NCBI RefSeq assembly: GCF_900110425.1
Contig: NZ_FODS01000001.1
Span: 310,001-374,000 of the forward strand
Length of the DNA: 64,000 nucleotides
Source: Salinihabitans flavidus
Lineage (GTDB): Bacteria > Pseudomonadota > Alphaproteobacteria > Rhodobacterales > Rhodobacteraceae
Reading direction: 5' to 3'
Part shown: positions 35,828 to 46,358 of the stretch, in pieces
Layout of the letters: each line of letters opens with the position of its first letter
Numbering within the stretch: position 1 is the first letter of the stretch
Translations under genes and position numbers: made by a program
Notes under the pieces: model-generated
Told to the model about the DNA's origin: nothing
The model's input: only the letters and a program-made list of their open reading frames with translations
The model's database searches: none

Positions 35828-35977
35828 GGCGGTCCTCTCTCGGCTCGCGCGGAGGCTAGTCGCACCGACACCGCGATCCAAGCGGTAAATCCCGATCAAC
35901 TCGACGTGACACGCGAGGCGCCGGGCTTGTCCAAACGGGCCGCGCGGGCGCAGGGTCGGAATAAAGGAGGATTAACC

Positions 35978-36634
35978 ATGCGAATTCTTCAGACGATCAA
36001 GCTCGCGGCGCTCGCCCTTCTCATCGGTGTCGGGTTTTCCGTGAAGGAAGCGCGGGCGGCGGAGAGCGAATCCATCGTGGTGGCCGGGGGCTGCTTCTGG
36101 TGTGTCGAGGCCGATTTCGAACGGGTGCGCGGGGTGCGGGACGCGGTGTCCGGCTATACCGGCGGCACCGTCGAAGACCCGACCTACAAGCAGGTGACGG
36201 GCGGCGACACCGGGCACTACGAGGCGGTGAAGATCACCTTCGACCCCGCCACGATCAGCCGCAAGCAGATCCTCGACATGTTTTTCCGCTCTATCGATCC
36301 GACGGATGCGGGCGGGCAGTTCTGTGACCGCGGAGACAGCTATCGCACCGCCATATTCGTCTCTGATTCCGCGGAAAGAGAGGTTGCGCAAGCCGCCAAG
36401 CAAAGGGCCGAGGCCGAGCTTGGCCAGACAATCGTGACGCCCATACTTGAGGCCGCGCCCTTCTATGAGGCGGAGGACTATCACCAGGATTACTACAAGG
36501 GCACGAAGCTGGTACTGACGCGGTTCGGCCCGAAGCGGCAGGCCGAAGCCTATAAACGCTATCGCGACGCCTGCGGGCGCGATGAGCGGGTTCGCCAGCT
36601 TTGGGGAGATGCGGCGCCCTTTGCCGGAAGTTGA
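35978..36634 (+). CDS. msrA: Exported peptide methionine sulfoxide reductase A
   Basis: 218 residues from the ATG at 35978, which has a perfect AAAGGAGG ribosome site. A signal peptide (MRILQTIKLAALALLIGVGF...ARA) precedes the catalytic domain. The catalytic motif GGCFWCVEADFE is near residue 37. SGYTGGTVEDPTYKQV, GHYEAV and YHQDYY are also typical. It reduces methionine-S-sulfoxide, here probably in the periplasm. Resolving Cys candidates are C109 and the late C (DACGR). Confidence 0.95.
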   Translation: MRILQTIKLAALALLIGVGFSVKEARAAESESIVVAGGCFWCVEADFERVRGVRDAVSGYTGGTVEDPTYKQVTGGDTGHYEAVKITFDPATISRKQILDMFFRSIDPTDAGGQFCDRGDSYRTAIFVSDSAEREVAQAAKQRAEAELGQTIVTPILEAAPFYEAEDYHQDYYKGTKLVLTRFGPKRQAEAYKRYRDACGRDERVRQLWGDAAPFAGS

Positions 36635-36684
36635 TCGCGCCCGCGCCGCTCTGACGACATTTTCCGGAGGGGCGCGCTGGACTG

Positions 36685-38940
36685 CTATCCTACCTTGCAG
36701 GCCGACAGGATCGCCATGTTGAGGATATCGCTCGCGGTGGAGCCTGTGGAGCATATCTGAATAGAGCCGTCCACGCCCGACAGAATCGGGCCGATCACCG
36801 TGGCGCCCGCCATTTCCTGCATGAGTTTCACCGAGATAGAGGCCGAATGCCGTGCCGGCACCACAAGGATGTTGGCCGGGCCGGTCAGGCGCTGAAACGG
36901 GTAACTATCCTGCGCCCTCGGGTTCAGGGCGACATCGACCGTCATTTCGCCCTCATATTCGAAATCGACGCCGCGTTCATCGAGAATCGCGGGCGCCTTG
37001 TGCATCTTTTCGGCGCGTTCCGACATGGGATGGCCGAAGGTCGAGAAGCTGACGAAGGCGACTCGCGGCTCCAGCGCCATGTGGCGCGCCACTCCGGCGC
37101 AGCGTTCCGCGATATTGGCCAGATCCTCGGCGCTCGGCCATTCGTGCACCAGAGTATCCGCGACCAGCACGATCCGGCCATTGAGCAGTAGCGCCGTCAC
37201 CCCGACCGCGCCATGATCGGCGTCGGCATCAAAGACATGATTGATCAGGTCGAGTACATGCGCCGATTTCCGGGTTGCCCCGGTCACGAGCCCGTCGCCA
37301 TGCCCGTGCGCGAGCATCAGCGCCGCAAAGACATGGCGATCGCGGGCGGCCAGTTTGAAAATATCCTGCCGGTCGAAGCCCTTGCGTTGCAGGCGGCGGT
37401 AGAGGAAATCCGTGTAGGTTTCCAGATGCGGCGATTTCCGGGCGTTGATCACCTCGATCTCGGGCACCGCATCGCCAAGTCCCGCGGCCTCTAGCTGTTC
37501 CTGCACGTCCTTGTCGCGGCCGACGACAAGCGCCTTGCCCAGCCCCTGCCGCTGATACATCACGGCGGCGCGCAGAACGCGCGGATCGTCGCCTTCGGCG
37601 AAGATCATCCGGGCCTGCGCGTTGCGGGCGCGGACGTTCAACCCGCGCAGGATGGAGGCGGTCGGGTCCATCCGCGATTTCAGGGACAGCTCATATCCGT
37701 CCATGTCGATGATGGGCCGGCGCGCGGCGCCGGTTTCCATCCCGGCGCGGGCCACGGCGGGCGGAATGCGGTAGATCAGGCGCGGATCGAACGGTGTGGG
37801 AATGATGTAGTCGCGCCCGAAGGACAGCTTGCGGCCATAGGCCATCGCGACCTCATCGGGCACGTCCTCGCGCGCCAGCGCGGCGAGCGCTTCCGCGCAG
37901 GCGATCTTCATCTCGTCGTTGATGGCGCGGGCGTGAATGTCGAGCGCGCCGCGAAAGAGGTAGGGAAAGCCCAGCACGTTGTTGACCTGATTGGGATAAT
38001 CGGAACGGCCGGTGGCCACGATGGCGTCGCTGCGCACGGCGTGGGCCTCTTCGGGGGTGATCTCGGGATCGGGGTTGGCCATCGCGAAGATCACCGGATC
38101 GTCGGCCATGCTCGCCACCATTTCGGAGGTCACGGCGCCCCGCACCGACACGCCGAGGAACACGTCCGCGCCGACCATCGCCTCTTTCAGCGTGCGCAGG
38201 TCGGTTTCCACCGCATGGGCCGATTTCCACTGGTTCATGCCCTCTGTCCGGCCCTGCCAGATCACGCCCTTGGTGTCGCACGCGATGCAGTTGTCATGCC
38301 GCGCGCCCATGCGTTTGAGTAGCTCGATACAGGCGATGCCGGCGGCCCCCGCGCCGTTGAGAACGATCCTGCATTCCTCGATCTTCTTGCCGGAGATGTG
38401 CAGCGCGTTGATCAGGCCCGCCGCGCAGATCACGGCGGTGCCGTGCTGATCGTCGTGGAAGACGGGAATATCCATCTCCTCCTTGAGGCGCTGTTCGATG
38501 ATGAAGCATTCCGGCGCCTTGATGTCTTCGAGGTTAATACCGCCGAAGGTCGGGCCCATCAGCCGCACCGCCTGACAGAAGGCGTCGGGGTCTTCGGTGT
38601 CCAGCTCTATGTCGATGGAGTTGACATCGGCGAAGCGTTTGAAGAGCACGGCCTTGCCCTCCATTACCGGCTTGGAGCCGAGCGCGCCGAGATTGCCAAG
38701 TCCAAGAACCGCCGTGCCGTTGGAGATCACCGCCACGAGGTTGCCCTTGTTGGTGTAGTCATAGACGGTCGCGGGGTTTTCCGCGATCGCCTCGCAGGGC
38801 ACCGCCACGCCCGGAGAATAGGCCAGCGACAGGTCGCGCTGCGTGGTCATGGGGACGGTGGCCCGTATCTCGAATTTGCCGGGGCTGGGTTCGAGGTGGA
38901 AGGCGAGCGCCTCTTCCGGGGTGATCCTGCTCTTGGTCAT
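36685..38940 (-). CDS. maeB: NADP-dependent malic enzyme with phosphotransacetylase-like domain
   Basis: 751 residues. The N-terminal malic enzyme part (1 to about 430) shows SLAYSPGVAVPC, the catalytic FHDDQHGTAVI and the NAD(P) loop GAGAAGIACIELL. The C-terminal half resembles phosphate acetyltransferase (MIFAEGDDPRVLRAA, TGATRKSAHVLD) and is usually regulatory rather than catalytic. It decarboxylates malate to pyruvate, making NADPH. It diverges from mutS, and converges with msrA with a 50-base gap. Confidence 0.97.
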   Translation of the reverse strand: MTKSRITPEEALAFHLEPSPGKFEIRATVPMTTQRDLSLAYSPGVAVPCEAIAENPATVYDYTNKGNLVAVISNGTAVLGLGNLGALGSKPVMEGKAVLFKRFADVNSIDIELDTEDPDAFCQAVRLMGPTFGGINLEDIKAPECFIIEQRLKEEMDIPVFHDDQHGTAVICAAGLINALHISGKKIEECRIVLNGAGAAGIACIELLKRMGARHDNCIACDTKGVIWQGRTEGMNQWKSAHAVETDLRTLKEAMVGADVFLGVSVRGAVTSEMVASMADDPVIFAMANPDPEITPEEAHAVRSDAIVATGRSDYPNQVNNVLGFPYLFRGALDIHARAINDEMKIACAEALAALAREDVPDEVAMAYGRKLSFGRDYIIPTPFDPRLIYRIPPAVARAGMETGAARRPIIDMDGYELSLKSRMDPTASILRGLNVRARNAQARMIFAEGDDPRVLRAAVMYQRQGLGKALVVGRDKDVQEQLEAAGLGDAVPEIEVINARKSPHLETYTDFLYRRLQRKGFDRQDIFKLAARDRHVFAALMLAHGHGDGLVTGATRKSAHVLDLINHVFDADADHGAVGVTALLLNGRIVLVADTLVHEWPSAEDLANIAERCAGVARHMALEPRVAFVSFSTFGHPMSERAEKMHKAPAILDERGVDFEYEGEMTVDVALNPRAQDSYPFQRLTGPANILVVPARHSASISVKLMQEMAGATVIGPILSGVDGSIQICSTGSTASDILNMAILSACKVG

Positions 38941-39073
38941 GGGCTGTCCCTTTCATACCGCCGTCGCGTCATAGCCGAGGCGCGGCTTTCTGCCAACCGC
39001 GTTGCGTTTTCACCTTTCGCCGCAGAGCGTGGATTTGCTAAGCCTGACAGCAATCAGAACCGGGGGATTTTCC

Positions 39074-41722
39074 GTGGAGGCAGGCAAGGCGACCGTCACG
39101 CCCATGATGGCGCAGTATCTGGAGATCAAGGCGCAGCATCCCGACGCTCTCTTGTTCTACCGGATGGGCGATTTCTACGAGATGTTCTTTGACGACGCGG
39201 CGACAGCGGCGGAGGCGCTCGACATCGCGCTGACCAAGCGCGGAAAACACGAGGGCGAAGAAATACCCATGTGCGGGGTGCCGCATCATTCGGCGGAGGG
39301 TTATTTCCTGACCCTGATCCGCAAGGGGTTCCGCGTCGCGGTCTGCGAGCAGATGGAAAGCCCGGCAGAGGCGAAAAAGCGCGGGTCCAAGTCCGTGGTC
39401 AGGCGCGAGGTGGTCCGGCTTGTCACCCCCGGCACGTTGACCGAGGATTCCCTACTGGACGCGCGGCGCCACAATTTCCTTGCGGCGTTTTCGCAGGTGC
39501 GTGAGGAGTGCGCGCTGGCCTGGGCGGATATTTCGACAGGCGCGCTGCATGTGATGACATTGCCACGGGTGCGGCTGGCGGCGGAACTGGCGCAGCTGGC
39601 CCCGTCGGAGCTGCTTGCCCCCGAGGGGTCGGAGGCGGATCTGGCGGAAACAGTCTCTGATATGGGGATTCCGATCACCACGGTTTCACGTGGATCATTC
39701 GACAGCACGGCGGCGGGAAAGCGGGTTGCGGCGCTGTTCAAGGCGGCCAGCCTCGACGCCTTCGGCACATTCAGCCGGGCCGAAACCGGGGCGCTGGGCG
39801 CGATCATCGACTACCTTGAGGTCACCCAGAAGGGCAAGCTGCCGCTTCTGAGCCCGCCGGTGAAGGAGATCACCGGCGGAGTAATGCAGATCGACGCGGC
39901 CACGCGGCGAAACCTTGAGCTGACCCACAGCCTGCAAGGCGGGCGGGCCGGATCGCTTCTGGCGACGATCGACCGGACGGTGACAGCCGGGGGCGCGCGG
40001 CTTCTGGAGCGGCGGGTGTCCTCGCCGTCTTTGTCGCTGGAGACGGTGCGCGCGCGGCTGGGCGCGGTGGGGTTCTTCACGGAGAACCGGAACGTGGCGC
40101 GGCAGGTGCGCGACACGCTGCGCAAGGTGCCCGATCTGGACCGCGCGCTGTCGCGGCTCGCGCTGGACCGGGGCGGGCCCCGCGATCTTGCCGCGATCCG
40201 CAACGGGCTCGCGCAGGCAGAGGCGCTGGCCGCGACGCTGGAGGCACATGAATTGCCGCCGCTGCTTCGTGATGCGCTGGCCGCGCTGAGGGGGCATGAG
40301 GCGTTGACCGATCTTCTCGATCAGGCGCTGATCGCGGAGCCGCCGCTTCTGGCGCGCGATGGCGGATTCATCGCGGACGGATTCGATGCGGAGCTGGACG
40401 AGACCCGCAAGCTGCGTGATAAGGGGCGCGGTGTGATCGCCGGGATGCAGGCGCAATTCACCGAGCAGACCGGCATCACGTCGCTGAAGATCAAGCACAA
40501 CAATGTTCTGGGCTATTTCATCGAGACCACGGCCAAGCACGCCGAGCGGATGCTGTCGCCGCCGCTGTCGGAGACCTTCATTCATCGGCAGACCACGGCG
40601 AACCAGGTGCGGTTCACCACCGTGGAGCTGAGCGAGATGGAGACGCGGATTCTCAACGCCGGAAATACCGCGCTCGAGATTGAAAAGCGTCACTATTCCA
40701 GCTTGCGCGGGGCTGTTCTGGCCGAATCCGGCGCAGTGTCCGGGGCGGCGCGCGCGCTGGCGGAATTCGACGTGCAGACCGCGCTCGCCGATCTTTCCAT
40801 TGCCGAGGACTGGTGCCGGCCGGAGGTGAACGAGAGCCGGGATTTCGACATCGCGGGCGGGCGTCATCCGGTGGTCGAGGCAGCGCTGCGCCGACAGGGC
40901 GGCGCGTCTTTCGTGGCCAACGATTGCGACCTGTCGGGGGGCGATGCGGCGCGGATCTGGCTTCTGACCGGGCCGAACATGGCGGGGAAATCGACGTTCC
41001 TGCGACAGAATGCGCTTATCGCTCTTCTGGCGCAGATAGGCAGCCACGTCCCCGCGACGCGCGCGCGGATCGGGATGGTGAGCCAGCTTTTCAGCCGCGT
41101 GGGCGCGTCAGACGATCTGGCGCGCGGGCGCTCCACCTTCATGGTGGAGATGGTGGAGACAGCGGCGATCCTCAATCAGGCGGATGATCGGGCGCTTGTG
41201 ATCCTTGACGAGATCGGGCGCGGCACGGCCACCTATGACGGGTTGTCGATTGCATGGGCAACATTGGAGCATCTGCACGAGGTGAACCACGCGCGGGCGC
41301 TGTTTGCCACGCATTACCACGAAATGACCGCGCTTGCCGGGCGCCTGGACGGGGTGGAGAATGCCACCGTGACGGTGAAGGAATGGGACGGCGACGTCAT
41401 CTTCCTTCACGAGGTCAAACGCGGCGCGGCGGACCGCAGCTATGGCGTGCAGGTCGCGCAGCTTGCCGGACTTCCGCCGGTGGTGGTCGAGCGGGCGCGC
41501 GCGGTTCTGGAGATGCTGGAGAAGGGTGAGCGCGAAGGATCGGGGCAAAAGGCGCTTATAGATGATCTGCCGCTCTTTGCCGCGACGCCGGCGCCCGCCC
41601 CGGCGGCGCCCAAAGGCCCCTCGCCCGTGGAAAAGCGGCTGCAGGGCATACTACCGGACGATCTGTCCCCGCGCGAAGCACTACAGATTCTCTATGATCT
41701 GAAAGAGTTGACGGGGAAATGA
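39074..41722 (+). CDS. mutS: DNA mismatch repair protein MutS
   Basis: 882 residues from the GTG at 39074 ([19 protein letters not shown]), with GGGGGA six bases upstream; a TTG at 39002 is less likely. The mismatch-recognition Phe-x-Glu is in [11 protein letters not shown]. The ATPase domain shows Walker [30 protein letters not shown], Walker [16 protein letters not shown] and ATHYHEM. The C-terminal tail is present. It recognises mispairs and recruits MutL. A short hairpin follows the stop. Confidence 0.98.
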   Translation: MEAGKATVTPMMAQYLEIKAQHPDALLFYRMGDFYEMFFDDAATAAEALDIALTKRGKHEGEEIPMCGVPHHSAEGYFLTLIRKGFRVAVCEQMESPAEAKKRGSKSVVRREVVRLVTPGTLTEDSLLDARRHNFLAAFSQVREECALAWADISTGALHVMTLPRVRLAAELAQLAPSELLAPEGSEADLAETVSDMGIPITTVSRGSFDSTAAGKRVAALFKAASLDAFGTFSRAETGALGAIIDYLEVTQKGKLPLLSPPVKEITGGVMQIDAATRRNLELTHSLQGGRAGSLLATIDRTVTAGGARLLERRVSSPSLSLETVRARLGAVGFFTENRNVARQVRDTLRKVPDLDRALSRLALDRGGPRDLAAIRNGLAQAEALAATLEAHELPPLLRDALAALRGHEALTDLLDQALIAEPPLLARDGGFIADGFDAELDETRKLRDKGRGVIAGMQAQFTEQTGITSLKIKHNNVLGYFIETTAKHAERMLSPPLSETFIHRQTTANQVRFTTVELSEMETRILNAGNTALEIEKRHYSSLRGAVLAESGAVSGAARALAEFDVQTALADLSIAEDWCRPEVNESRDFDIAGGRHPVVEAALRRQGGASFVANDCDLSGGDAARIWLLTGPNMAGKSTFLRQNALIALLAQIGSHVPATRARIGMVSQLFSRVGASDDLARGRSTFMVEMVETAAILNQADDRALVILDEIGRGTATYDGLSIAWATLEHLHEVNHARALFATHYHEMTALAGRLDGVENATVTVKEWDGDVIFLHEVKRGAADRSYGVQVAQLAGLPPVVVERARAVLEMLEKGEREGSGQKALIDDLPLFAATPAPAPAAPKGPSPVEKRLQGILPDDLSPREALQILYDLKELTGK

Positions 41723-41726
41723 CGAA

Positions 41727-41748
41727 GGGCAGGGTAGACCCCCTGCCC
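41727..41748. terminator. Hairpin between mutS and grpE, possible terminator
   Basis: An 8-bp perfect stem GGGCAGGG / CCCTGCCC with a TAGACC loop lies in the gap between the convergent mutS and grpE stops. There is no T-run on either side, so termination, if any, may be Rho-dependent. Confidence 0.45.
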
Positions 41749-41783
41749 TGCAAGCCAGACCGCCCGACGATGGAGCGGCGATT

Positions 41784-42344
41784 CTATTCGTGGTTCGAGG
41801 AGACGCCGACCTTCGCCGGGCGCAGAAGGCGGTCGTGGATCATGAATCCCTCGGCGGAGACCTGAATGATCTCTCCGGCGTTGGTGCCGGGCAGCGGGGC
41901 CTCGAACATAGCCTCGTGAATCTTGGGGTCGAACTTGTCGCCCACTTCCGGCGAAAGCAGCTCTATCCCGTGCTTGTTGAATACGCTGAGAAGCTCGCGC
42001 ATGGTCAACTCGACCCCTTCGAGAAGGGCACCGGCATGCTCGCGTTGTTCGTCGGTGGCGGTTTCAAGTGCGCGTTTGAGGTTGTCATAGACCGGCAGCA
42101 TGTCGCGCGCGAGTTTCAGGCCGCCGTAATTTTCTGCCTCGCGGCGCTCCTTGTCGGCGCGCTTGCGGGAGTTTTCGGCGTCGGCCAATGCGCGCATCCA
42201 ACGGTTCTTCAATTCATCCCGTTCAGCGCGCAGTTCATCGAGTTCGATTGCTTCGGCCTCCATCTCTTCCAGAGAAACGGCGTTTTCCTCGGCCTCGGCC
42301 TCGTCCACGTCGTCCAGAAATTCATTGTCTTTCGGCTCTGCCAT
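41784..42344 (-). CDS. grpE: Nucleotide exchange factor GrpE
   Basis: 186 residues. An acidic N-terminus and a long coiled coil (about 20-85, EAIELDELRAERDELKNRWM) lead to the head domain with LPVYDNLKRALETA, VELTMRELLSVFNKHGIE and FDPKIHEAMFEAP. GrpE releases ADP from DnaK. Downstream of hrcA on the same strand, 9 bases apart. Confidence 0.97.
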   Translation of the reverse strand: MAEPKDNEFLDDVDEAEAEENAVSLEEMEAEAIELDELRAERDELKNRWMRALADAENSRKRADKERREAENYGGLKLARDMLPVYDNLKRALETATDEQREHAGALLEGVELTMRELLSVFNKHGIELLSPEVGDKFDPKIHEAMFEAPLPGTNAGEIIQVSAEGFMIHDRLLRPAKVGVSSNHE

Positions 42345-42353
42345 ATTTCACCT

Positions 42354-43418
42354 CTAACCGCGGTCGGAGATCAGCTTTCCAACCAACTGCGCCGTGTAAT
42401 TCACAATCGGCACAATGCGTCCATAGTTCAGGCGCGTCGGGCCGATAACCCCAACGGCGCCTACGATCTTTCGATCCGCGTTCATATATGGAGACACCAC
42501 CAAAGAGGAACCCGAAAGTGAAAAAAGTTTGTTTTCCGATCCGATAAAGATCCTCACGCCTTCACCCTGATCGGCGAGTTCGAGGAAATCGGCAATGTCG
42601 CGCTTGCGTTCGAGATCGTCGAACAGGGTGCGGATGCGATCAAGATCCTCTTGCGGCTGATCGGAGTCCAGCAGGTTGGCCCGGCCGCGCACGATAAGCC
42701 GGTCGTGTGTGTCGTCTTCGCCCGCCCAGACAGCCATGCCGCTTTCGATGAGATCGTGTGCGATGCTGTCGATTTCCTGGCGGCGCGTCTCCATCTCTGC
42801 GCGAATGACGGTTTGCAGATCCGACAGCGTTCTTCCCTCGATCAGCGCGTTGAGGAAATTCGCCGCTTCGCGCATGGAGCTTGGCGTCTGGCCGGGCGGC
42901 GGTGTGAAAAGGCGGTTCTCCACGTGCCCGTCAGCCATCACGAGCACGACCAGCGCGCGGTCGTGGCCAAGGCTCACAAACTCGATATGCTTGATCGGGG
43001 CCTCATGTTTCGGCGCGAGCACGAGCGATGCGCCCTGCGTGACTCCGGACAGGGCCGAGCCGACGCGATCGAGCATACCCCCCACATCGGCGGAGTTGCT
43101 TCCGAGGTTGGAGTCGATCTTGAGCCGGTCCTCGGCATCCAGATCTCCGATTTCAAGGATCCCATCCACGAACATGCGCAGACCAAGTTGCGTCGGCACG
43201 CGGCCCGCGCTGACATGGGGAGAGTCGAGCAGGCCGAGAAATTCGAGATCCTGCATGACGTTGCGCACGGTGGCGGGGCTTACCTTTTCCGACAGTGTGC
43301 GTGTCAGCGTGCGGGAGCCGACCGGCCCGCCGGTGGCAAGATAGCCCTCGACCACCCGGCGAAAAACCTCGCGCGAGCGCTCATTCATCTCATCAAGGAT
43401 ATTTGCGCTATCAGACAT
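42354..43418 (-). CDS. hrcA: Heat-inducible transcription repressor HrcA
   Basis: 354 residues from [15 protein letters not shown]; two upstream in-frame starts are weaker. N-terminal winged helix ([39 protein letters not shown]) and the HrcA-specific C-terminal part (PLNYGRIV-like [18 protein letters not shown]). HrcA represses groESL and related genes by binding CIRCE. I see no CIRCE inverted repeat upstream of hrcA-grpE itself. Confidence 0.96.
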   Translation of the reverse strand: MSDSANILDEMNERSREVFRRVVEGYLATGGPVGSRTLTRTLSEKVSPATVRNVMQDLEFLGLLDSPHVSAGRVPTQLGLRMFVDGILEIGDLDAEDRLKIDSNLGSNSADVGGMLDRVGSALSGVTQGASLVLAPKHEAPIKHIEFVSLGHDRALVVLVMADGHVENRLFTPPPGQTPSSMREAANFLNALIEGRTLSDLQTVIRAEMETRRQEIDSIAHDLIESGMAVWAGEDDTHDRLIVRGRANLLDSDQPQEDLDRIRTLFDDLERKRDIADFLELADQGEGVRIFIGSENKLFSLSGSSLVVSPYMNADRKIVGAVGVIGPTRLNYGRIVPIVNYTAQLVGKLISDRG

Positions 43419-43440
43419 CGTCCGTCCCATGTATGCGCTC

Positions 43441-43468
43441 ATTAAAGAGCCACAAGAGCAAAGGTCAA
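43441..43468 (-). promoter_or_regulatory. Probable sigma-70 promoter of hrcA-grpE
   Basis: Minus strand: TTGACC (-35, 43463-43468), 16-base spacer, TTTAAT (-10, 43441-43446), both 5/6 matches, about 20-25 bases before the hrcA start. Confidence 0.55.
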
Positions 43469-43531
43469 TCGGGCTTGAATTTTAGGGCATGTGCCCTGTA
43501 TCTCCTGCGCGAGCAACAAAGGATTTTGAAC

Positions 43532-44245
43532 ATGCGCCCTTCCGGCCGTCAACTTGATGAAATGCGTCCCGTGTCCATTGAGACGGAGTTCACGAAACAT
43601 GCCGAGGGCTCTTGCCTGATCAAGGTCGGGGAGACGCATGTGCTTTGCACCGCGTCTATTGAGGACCGCGTTCCGCCCTTTATCAAGGGGTCCGGGCTTG
43701 GCTGGGTGACGGCGGAATATGGTATGCTTCCCCGCGCCACGAACACGCGGATGCGGCGCGAGGCGACAGCCGGCAAGCAGGGCGGGCGCACCGTCGAGAT
43801 TCAGCGCCTGATCGGGCGCAGCCTGCGCGCCGGTGTGGATCGTGTCGCGCTTGGCGAACGGCAGATCACCGTGGATTGCGACGTGCTTCAGGCGGACGGC
43901 GGCACGCGCTGCGCCGCGATCACCGGCGGCTGGGTGGCGCTTCGACTTGCGGTCAACAAACTGATGAAGGCTGGCGATGTTCTTTCCGATCCGCTTGTCG
44001 ATCCGGTGGCGGCGATCAGCTGCGGTATTTACGCGGGGCAACCGGTTCTTGACCTCGATTACCCTGAGGACAGTGAAGCGGGGGTCGATGGAAATTTCAT
44101 CATGACCGGCAGCCGGCAGCTTATCGAGGTGCAGATGTCGGCCGAGGGCGCGACCTATTCCCGCGATCAGATGAACAGGCTTCTGGATCTGGCCGAGCAG
44201 GGCGTCGCGCAGCTTGTCGAGGCGCAGAAAGCCGCGGCCGCGTGA
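43532..44245 (+). CDS. rph: Ribonuclease PH
   Basis: 237 residues from [20 protein letters not shown], with AAAGGA upstream. A phosphorolytic 3'-5' exoribonuclease that trims tRNA precursors. Typical segments: [43 protein letters not shown] and [12 protein letters not shown]. Divergent from hrcA; overlaps rdgB by GTGA, forming the rph-rdgB-hemW operon. Confidence 0.98.
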   Translation: MRPSGRQLDEMRPVSIETEFTKHAEGSCLIKVGETHVLCTASIEDRVPPFIKGSGLGWVTAEYGMLPRATNTRMRREATAGKQGGRTVEIQRLIGRSLRAGVDRVALGERQITVDCDVLQADGGTRCAAITGGWVALRLAVNKLMKAGDVLSDPLVDPVAAISCGIYAGQPVLDLDYPEDSEAGVDGNFIMTGSRQLIEVQMSAEGATYSRDQMNRLLDLAEQGVAQLVEAQKAAAA

Positions 44246-44853
44246 CCCGCAGGTTTCAGGGCGATACCCTTCTTGTGGCGACGCATAACTCGGGCAAGCT
44301 CGAAGAGATCGCGCATCTGATGGAACCCTACGGGGTCAAGGTCGTGGGCGCGGCGGAGACGAAGATTCCGGAGCCGGAAGAAACCGAGACGACATTTGTC
44401 GGCAATGCGCGGATCAAGGCCCATGCCGCGGCGAAGGCGACAGGGCTTCCCGCGCTGTCAGACGATTCCGGGATCGAGATCGACGCGCTGGACGGGGCGC
44501 CGGGCGTTTATACCGCCGATTGGGCGGAAACCGAAGAAGGGCGCGATTTCACCATGGCCATGACGCGGGCGCATGATGCGCTTGAGGCGACGGGCGCCAC
44601 TGCCCCACATACCGCGCGGTTCTGTTGCACGCTTGTGCTGGCGTGGCCCGACGGGCATGACGAGGTGTTCGCCGGCACAGTGGAGGGGCAGGTCGTCTGG
44701 CCCATGCGCGGGAGCGAAGGTCACGGATATGATCCGGTTTTTCAGCCCGATGGCTATGACGTGACATTCGGAGAGATGGACCGTTGGGAAAAGAACAGGA
44801 TCAGCCACAGGGCCGATGCCTTCAACAAACTTGTAAAGGGCTGTTTTGCCTGA
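44242..44853 (+). CDS. rdgB: Non-canonical purine NTP pyrophosphatase (RdgB/HAM1)
   Basis: 203 residues, GTG start inside the rph stop. It removes dITP, XTP and ITP from nucleotide pools. The motifs [36 protein letters not shown] and [12 protein letters not shown] are diagnostic. It overlaps hemW by 8 bases, so the three genes are translationally coupled. Confidence 0.97.
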   Translation: MTRRFQGDTLLVATHNSGKLEEIAHLMEPYGVKVVGAAETKIPEPEETETTFVGNARIKAHAAAKATGLPALSDDSGIEIDALDGAPGVYTADWAETEEGRDFTMAMTRAHDALEATGATAPHTARFCCTLVLAWPDGHDEVFAGTVEGQVVWPMRGSEGHGYDPVFQPDGYDVTFGEMDRWEKNRISHRADAFNKLVKGCFA

Positions 44854-46003
44854 AGATTGGGAAACCGGGGGCTTTGGCCTGTATATCCACTGGCCGTTTT
44901 GTCAGGCCAAGTGCCCCTATTGCGATTTCAACTCTCATGTTTCACCGCAGGTCGATCACGCGCGGTGGCAGCGGGCCTATCTTGCGGAACTGGACCGCGT
45001 GGGAGCCGAAACGCAGGGCCGGGTTCTCAGCACGGTTTATTTCGGGGGCGGCACGCCGAGCCTGATGGCGCCGGAGACGGTGAACGCGATTCTGGAGCGG
45101 GTGCGACGCCTGTGGCCTGTGTCCAATTCTCTCGAAGTGACGCTGGAGGCAAATCCGGGATCCGTGGAAGCGGGACGTTTCGCCGGGTATCACGCCGCGG
45201 GCGTGAACCGTATTTCGATGGGAATTCAAGCACTTAATAACCACGATCTACAGCGGCTTGGCCGGATTCACTCGGTCGAGGAAGCGCGCGCCGCGTTCGA
45301 TATTGCGCGCGGGGTCTTTGACCGGGTGAGCTTCGACCTTATCTATGCACGACAGAACCAATCCCTTGCGGATTGGCAGTCGGAGTTGCGCGAGGCGCTA
45401 TCCATGGCGGTGGATCACCTGTCCCTGTATCAGCTGACGATCGAGGAGGGTACGGCCTTTGGCGATCGCTACGCGCGCGGTGGTTTGCGCGGCCTGCCCG
45501 ATGATGACCTGTCGGCAGACATGTACCAGGTCACGCAGGAGGTTTGCGCGCAGGCGGGATTTGAAGGCTACGAGGTGTCAAACTACTCCCGGCCGGGTGA
45601 GGAATCGCGGCATAACCTGATTTACTGGCGCTATGGCGACTACGCCGGCATCGGGCCGGGGGCACATGGGCGACTCACACTCGGCGGTCAGCGCCATGCC
45701 ACCGAAAGTTGGAGAAACCCTGCAAGATGGCTGGACGCCGTGGACGCAGGCAACGGTGAATCGCTGCGAGATCCCGTATCCTGCGCGGATCAGGCGGTCG
45801 AATGCCTTCTCATGGGCTTGCGTCTCGTCGAAGGCGTCGATGCAGAGCGCGTCAAACGACTCTCAGGTCAAAATCTCAGCACGGAGTCAGTTGCGCATTT
45901 GCAGGATTTGGGACTTTTGGATCCCGGTTTTGCGCGCATACGCACAACGCCAAAGGGACGGATGCTTCTGAATTCGGTGATCGCCGAACTGCTGGGGGAC
46001 TAG
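44846..46003 (+). CDS. hemW: Heme chaperone HemW (radical SAM)
   Basis: 385 residues with a TTG start inside rdgB. The radical-SAM cluster motif is CQAKCPYC near residues 19-26, with LYIHWPFC before it as in HemW/HemN-like proteins. VYFGGGTPSLM, ANPGSVEAGRF and EEGTAFGDRYARGGL follow. HemW-type proteins bind heme and deliver it; they are often misnamed oxygen-independent coproporphyrinogen oxidase. Third gene of rph-rdgB-hemW. Confidence 0.94.
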   Translation: MPEDWETGGFGLYIHWPFCQAKCPYCDFNSHVSPQVDHARWQRAYLAELDRVGAETQGRVLSTVYFGGGTPSLMAPETVNAILERVRRLWPVSNSLEVTLEANPGSVEAGRFAGYHAAGVNRISMGIQALNNHDLQRLGRIHSVEEARAAFDIARGVFDRVSFDLIYARQNQSLADWQSELREALSMAVDHLSLYQLTIEEGTAFGDRYARGGLRGLPDDDLSADMYQVTQEVCAQAGFEGYEVSNYSRPGEESRHNLIYWRYGDYAGIGPGAHGRLTLGGQRHATESWRNPARWLDAVDAGNGESLRDPVSCADQAVECLLMGLRLVEGVDAERVKRLSGQNLSTESVAHLQDLGLLDPGFARIRTTPKGRMLLNSVIAELLGD

Positions 46004-46004
46004 G

Positions 46005-46358
46005 ATGCGATGGCTCTGGGGGTTTCTCGGTCTACTTTGCATCCTGCTGGCGGTGATCGGGATTGTCCTGCCGCTTTTACCGACGGTTCCGTTTCTTCTT
46101 CTGGCCGCGTTCTTTTTCGCCCGATCATCAGAAAGACTTCATAACTGGCTGATCTCTCATCCGACCTTCGGCCCGCCCATCCTTGACTGGCGCGCGCGGG
46201 GGGCGGTGAGTCTTCCGGCGAAACGCTGGGCGACCGTCTCTGTTCTCGCGGTATTCACGCTTTCGGTGGTCATGGGCCTGCGTCCGATGATCCTGATCAT
46301 CCAGGCGCTGACCCTTGGTGCGGTCATGATCTTTCTCTGGACCCGGCCTAGTGCGTAG
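46005..46358 (+). CDS. YbaN/DUF454 family membrane protein
   Basis: 117 residues, ATG directly after the hemW stop. Two or three hydrophobic helices (RWLWGFLGLLCILLAVIG; LLPTVPFLLLAAFFFA; two near the C-terminus) and the family segment LPTVPFLLLAAFFFARSS with FGPPILDWRARGAV. An inner-membrane protein of unknown function. It converges with parB, overlapping it by 11 bases. Confidence 0.9.
   Translation: MRWLWGFLGLLCILLAVIGIVLPLLPTVPFLLLAAFFFARSSERLHNWLISHPTFGPPILDWRARGAVSLPAKRWATVSVLAVFTLSVVMGLRPMILIIQALTLGAVMIFLWTRPSA

Noticed and set aside
39695-41047. 450-codon open frame opposite mutS
   Set aside because: Arg/Gln/Pro-rich shadow of mutS codons with no recognisable domain.
43419-43531. 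CIRCE element or sigma-32 promoter between hrcA and rph
   Set aside because: No TTAGCACTC-N9-GAGTGCTAA inverted repeat is present. CTTGAA at about 43474 followed by CCCTGTAT is only a weak sigma-32 match and faces rph.
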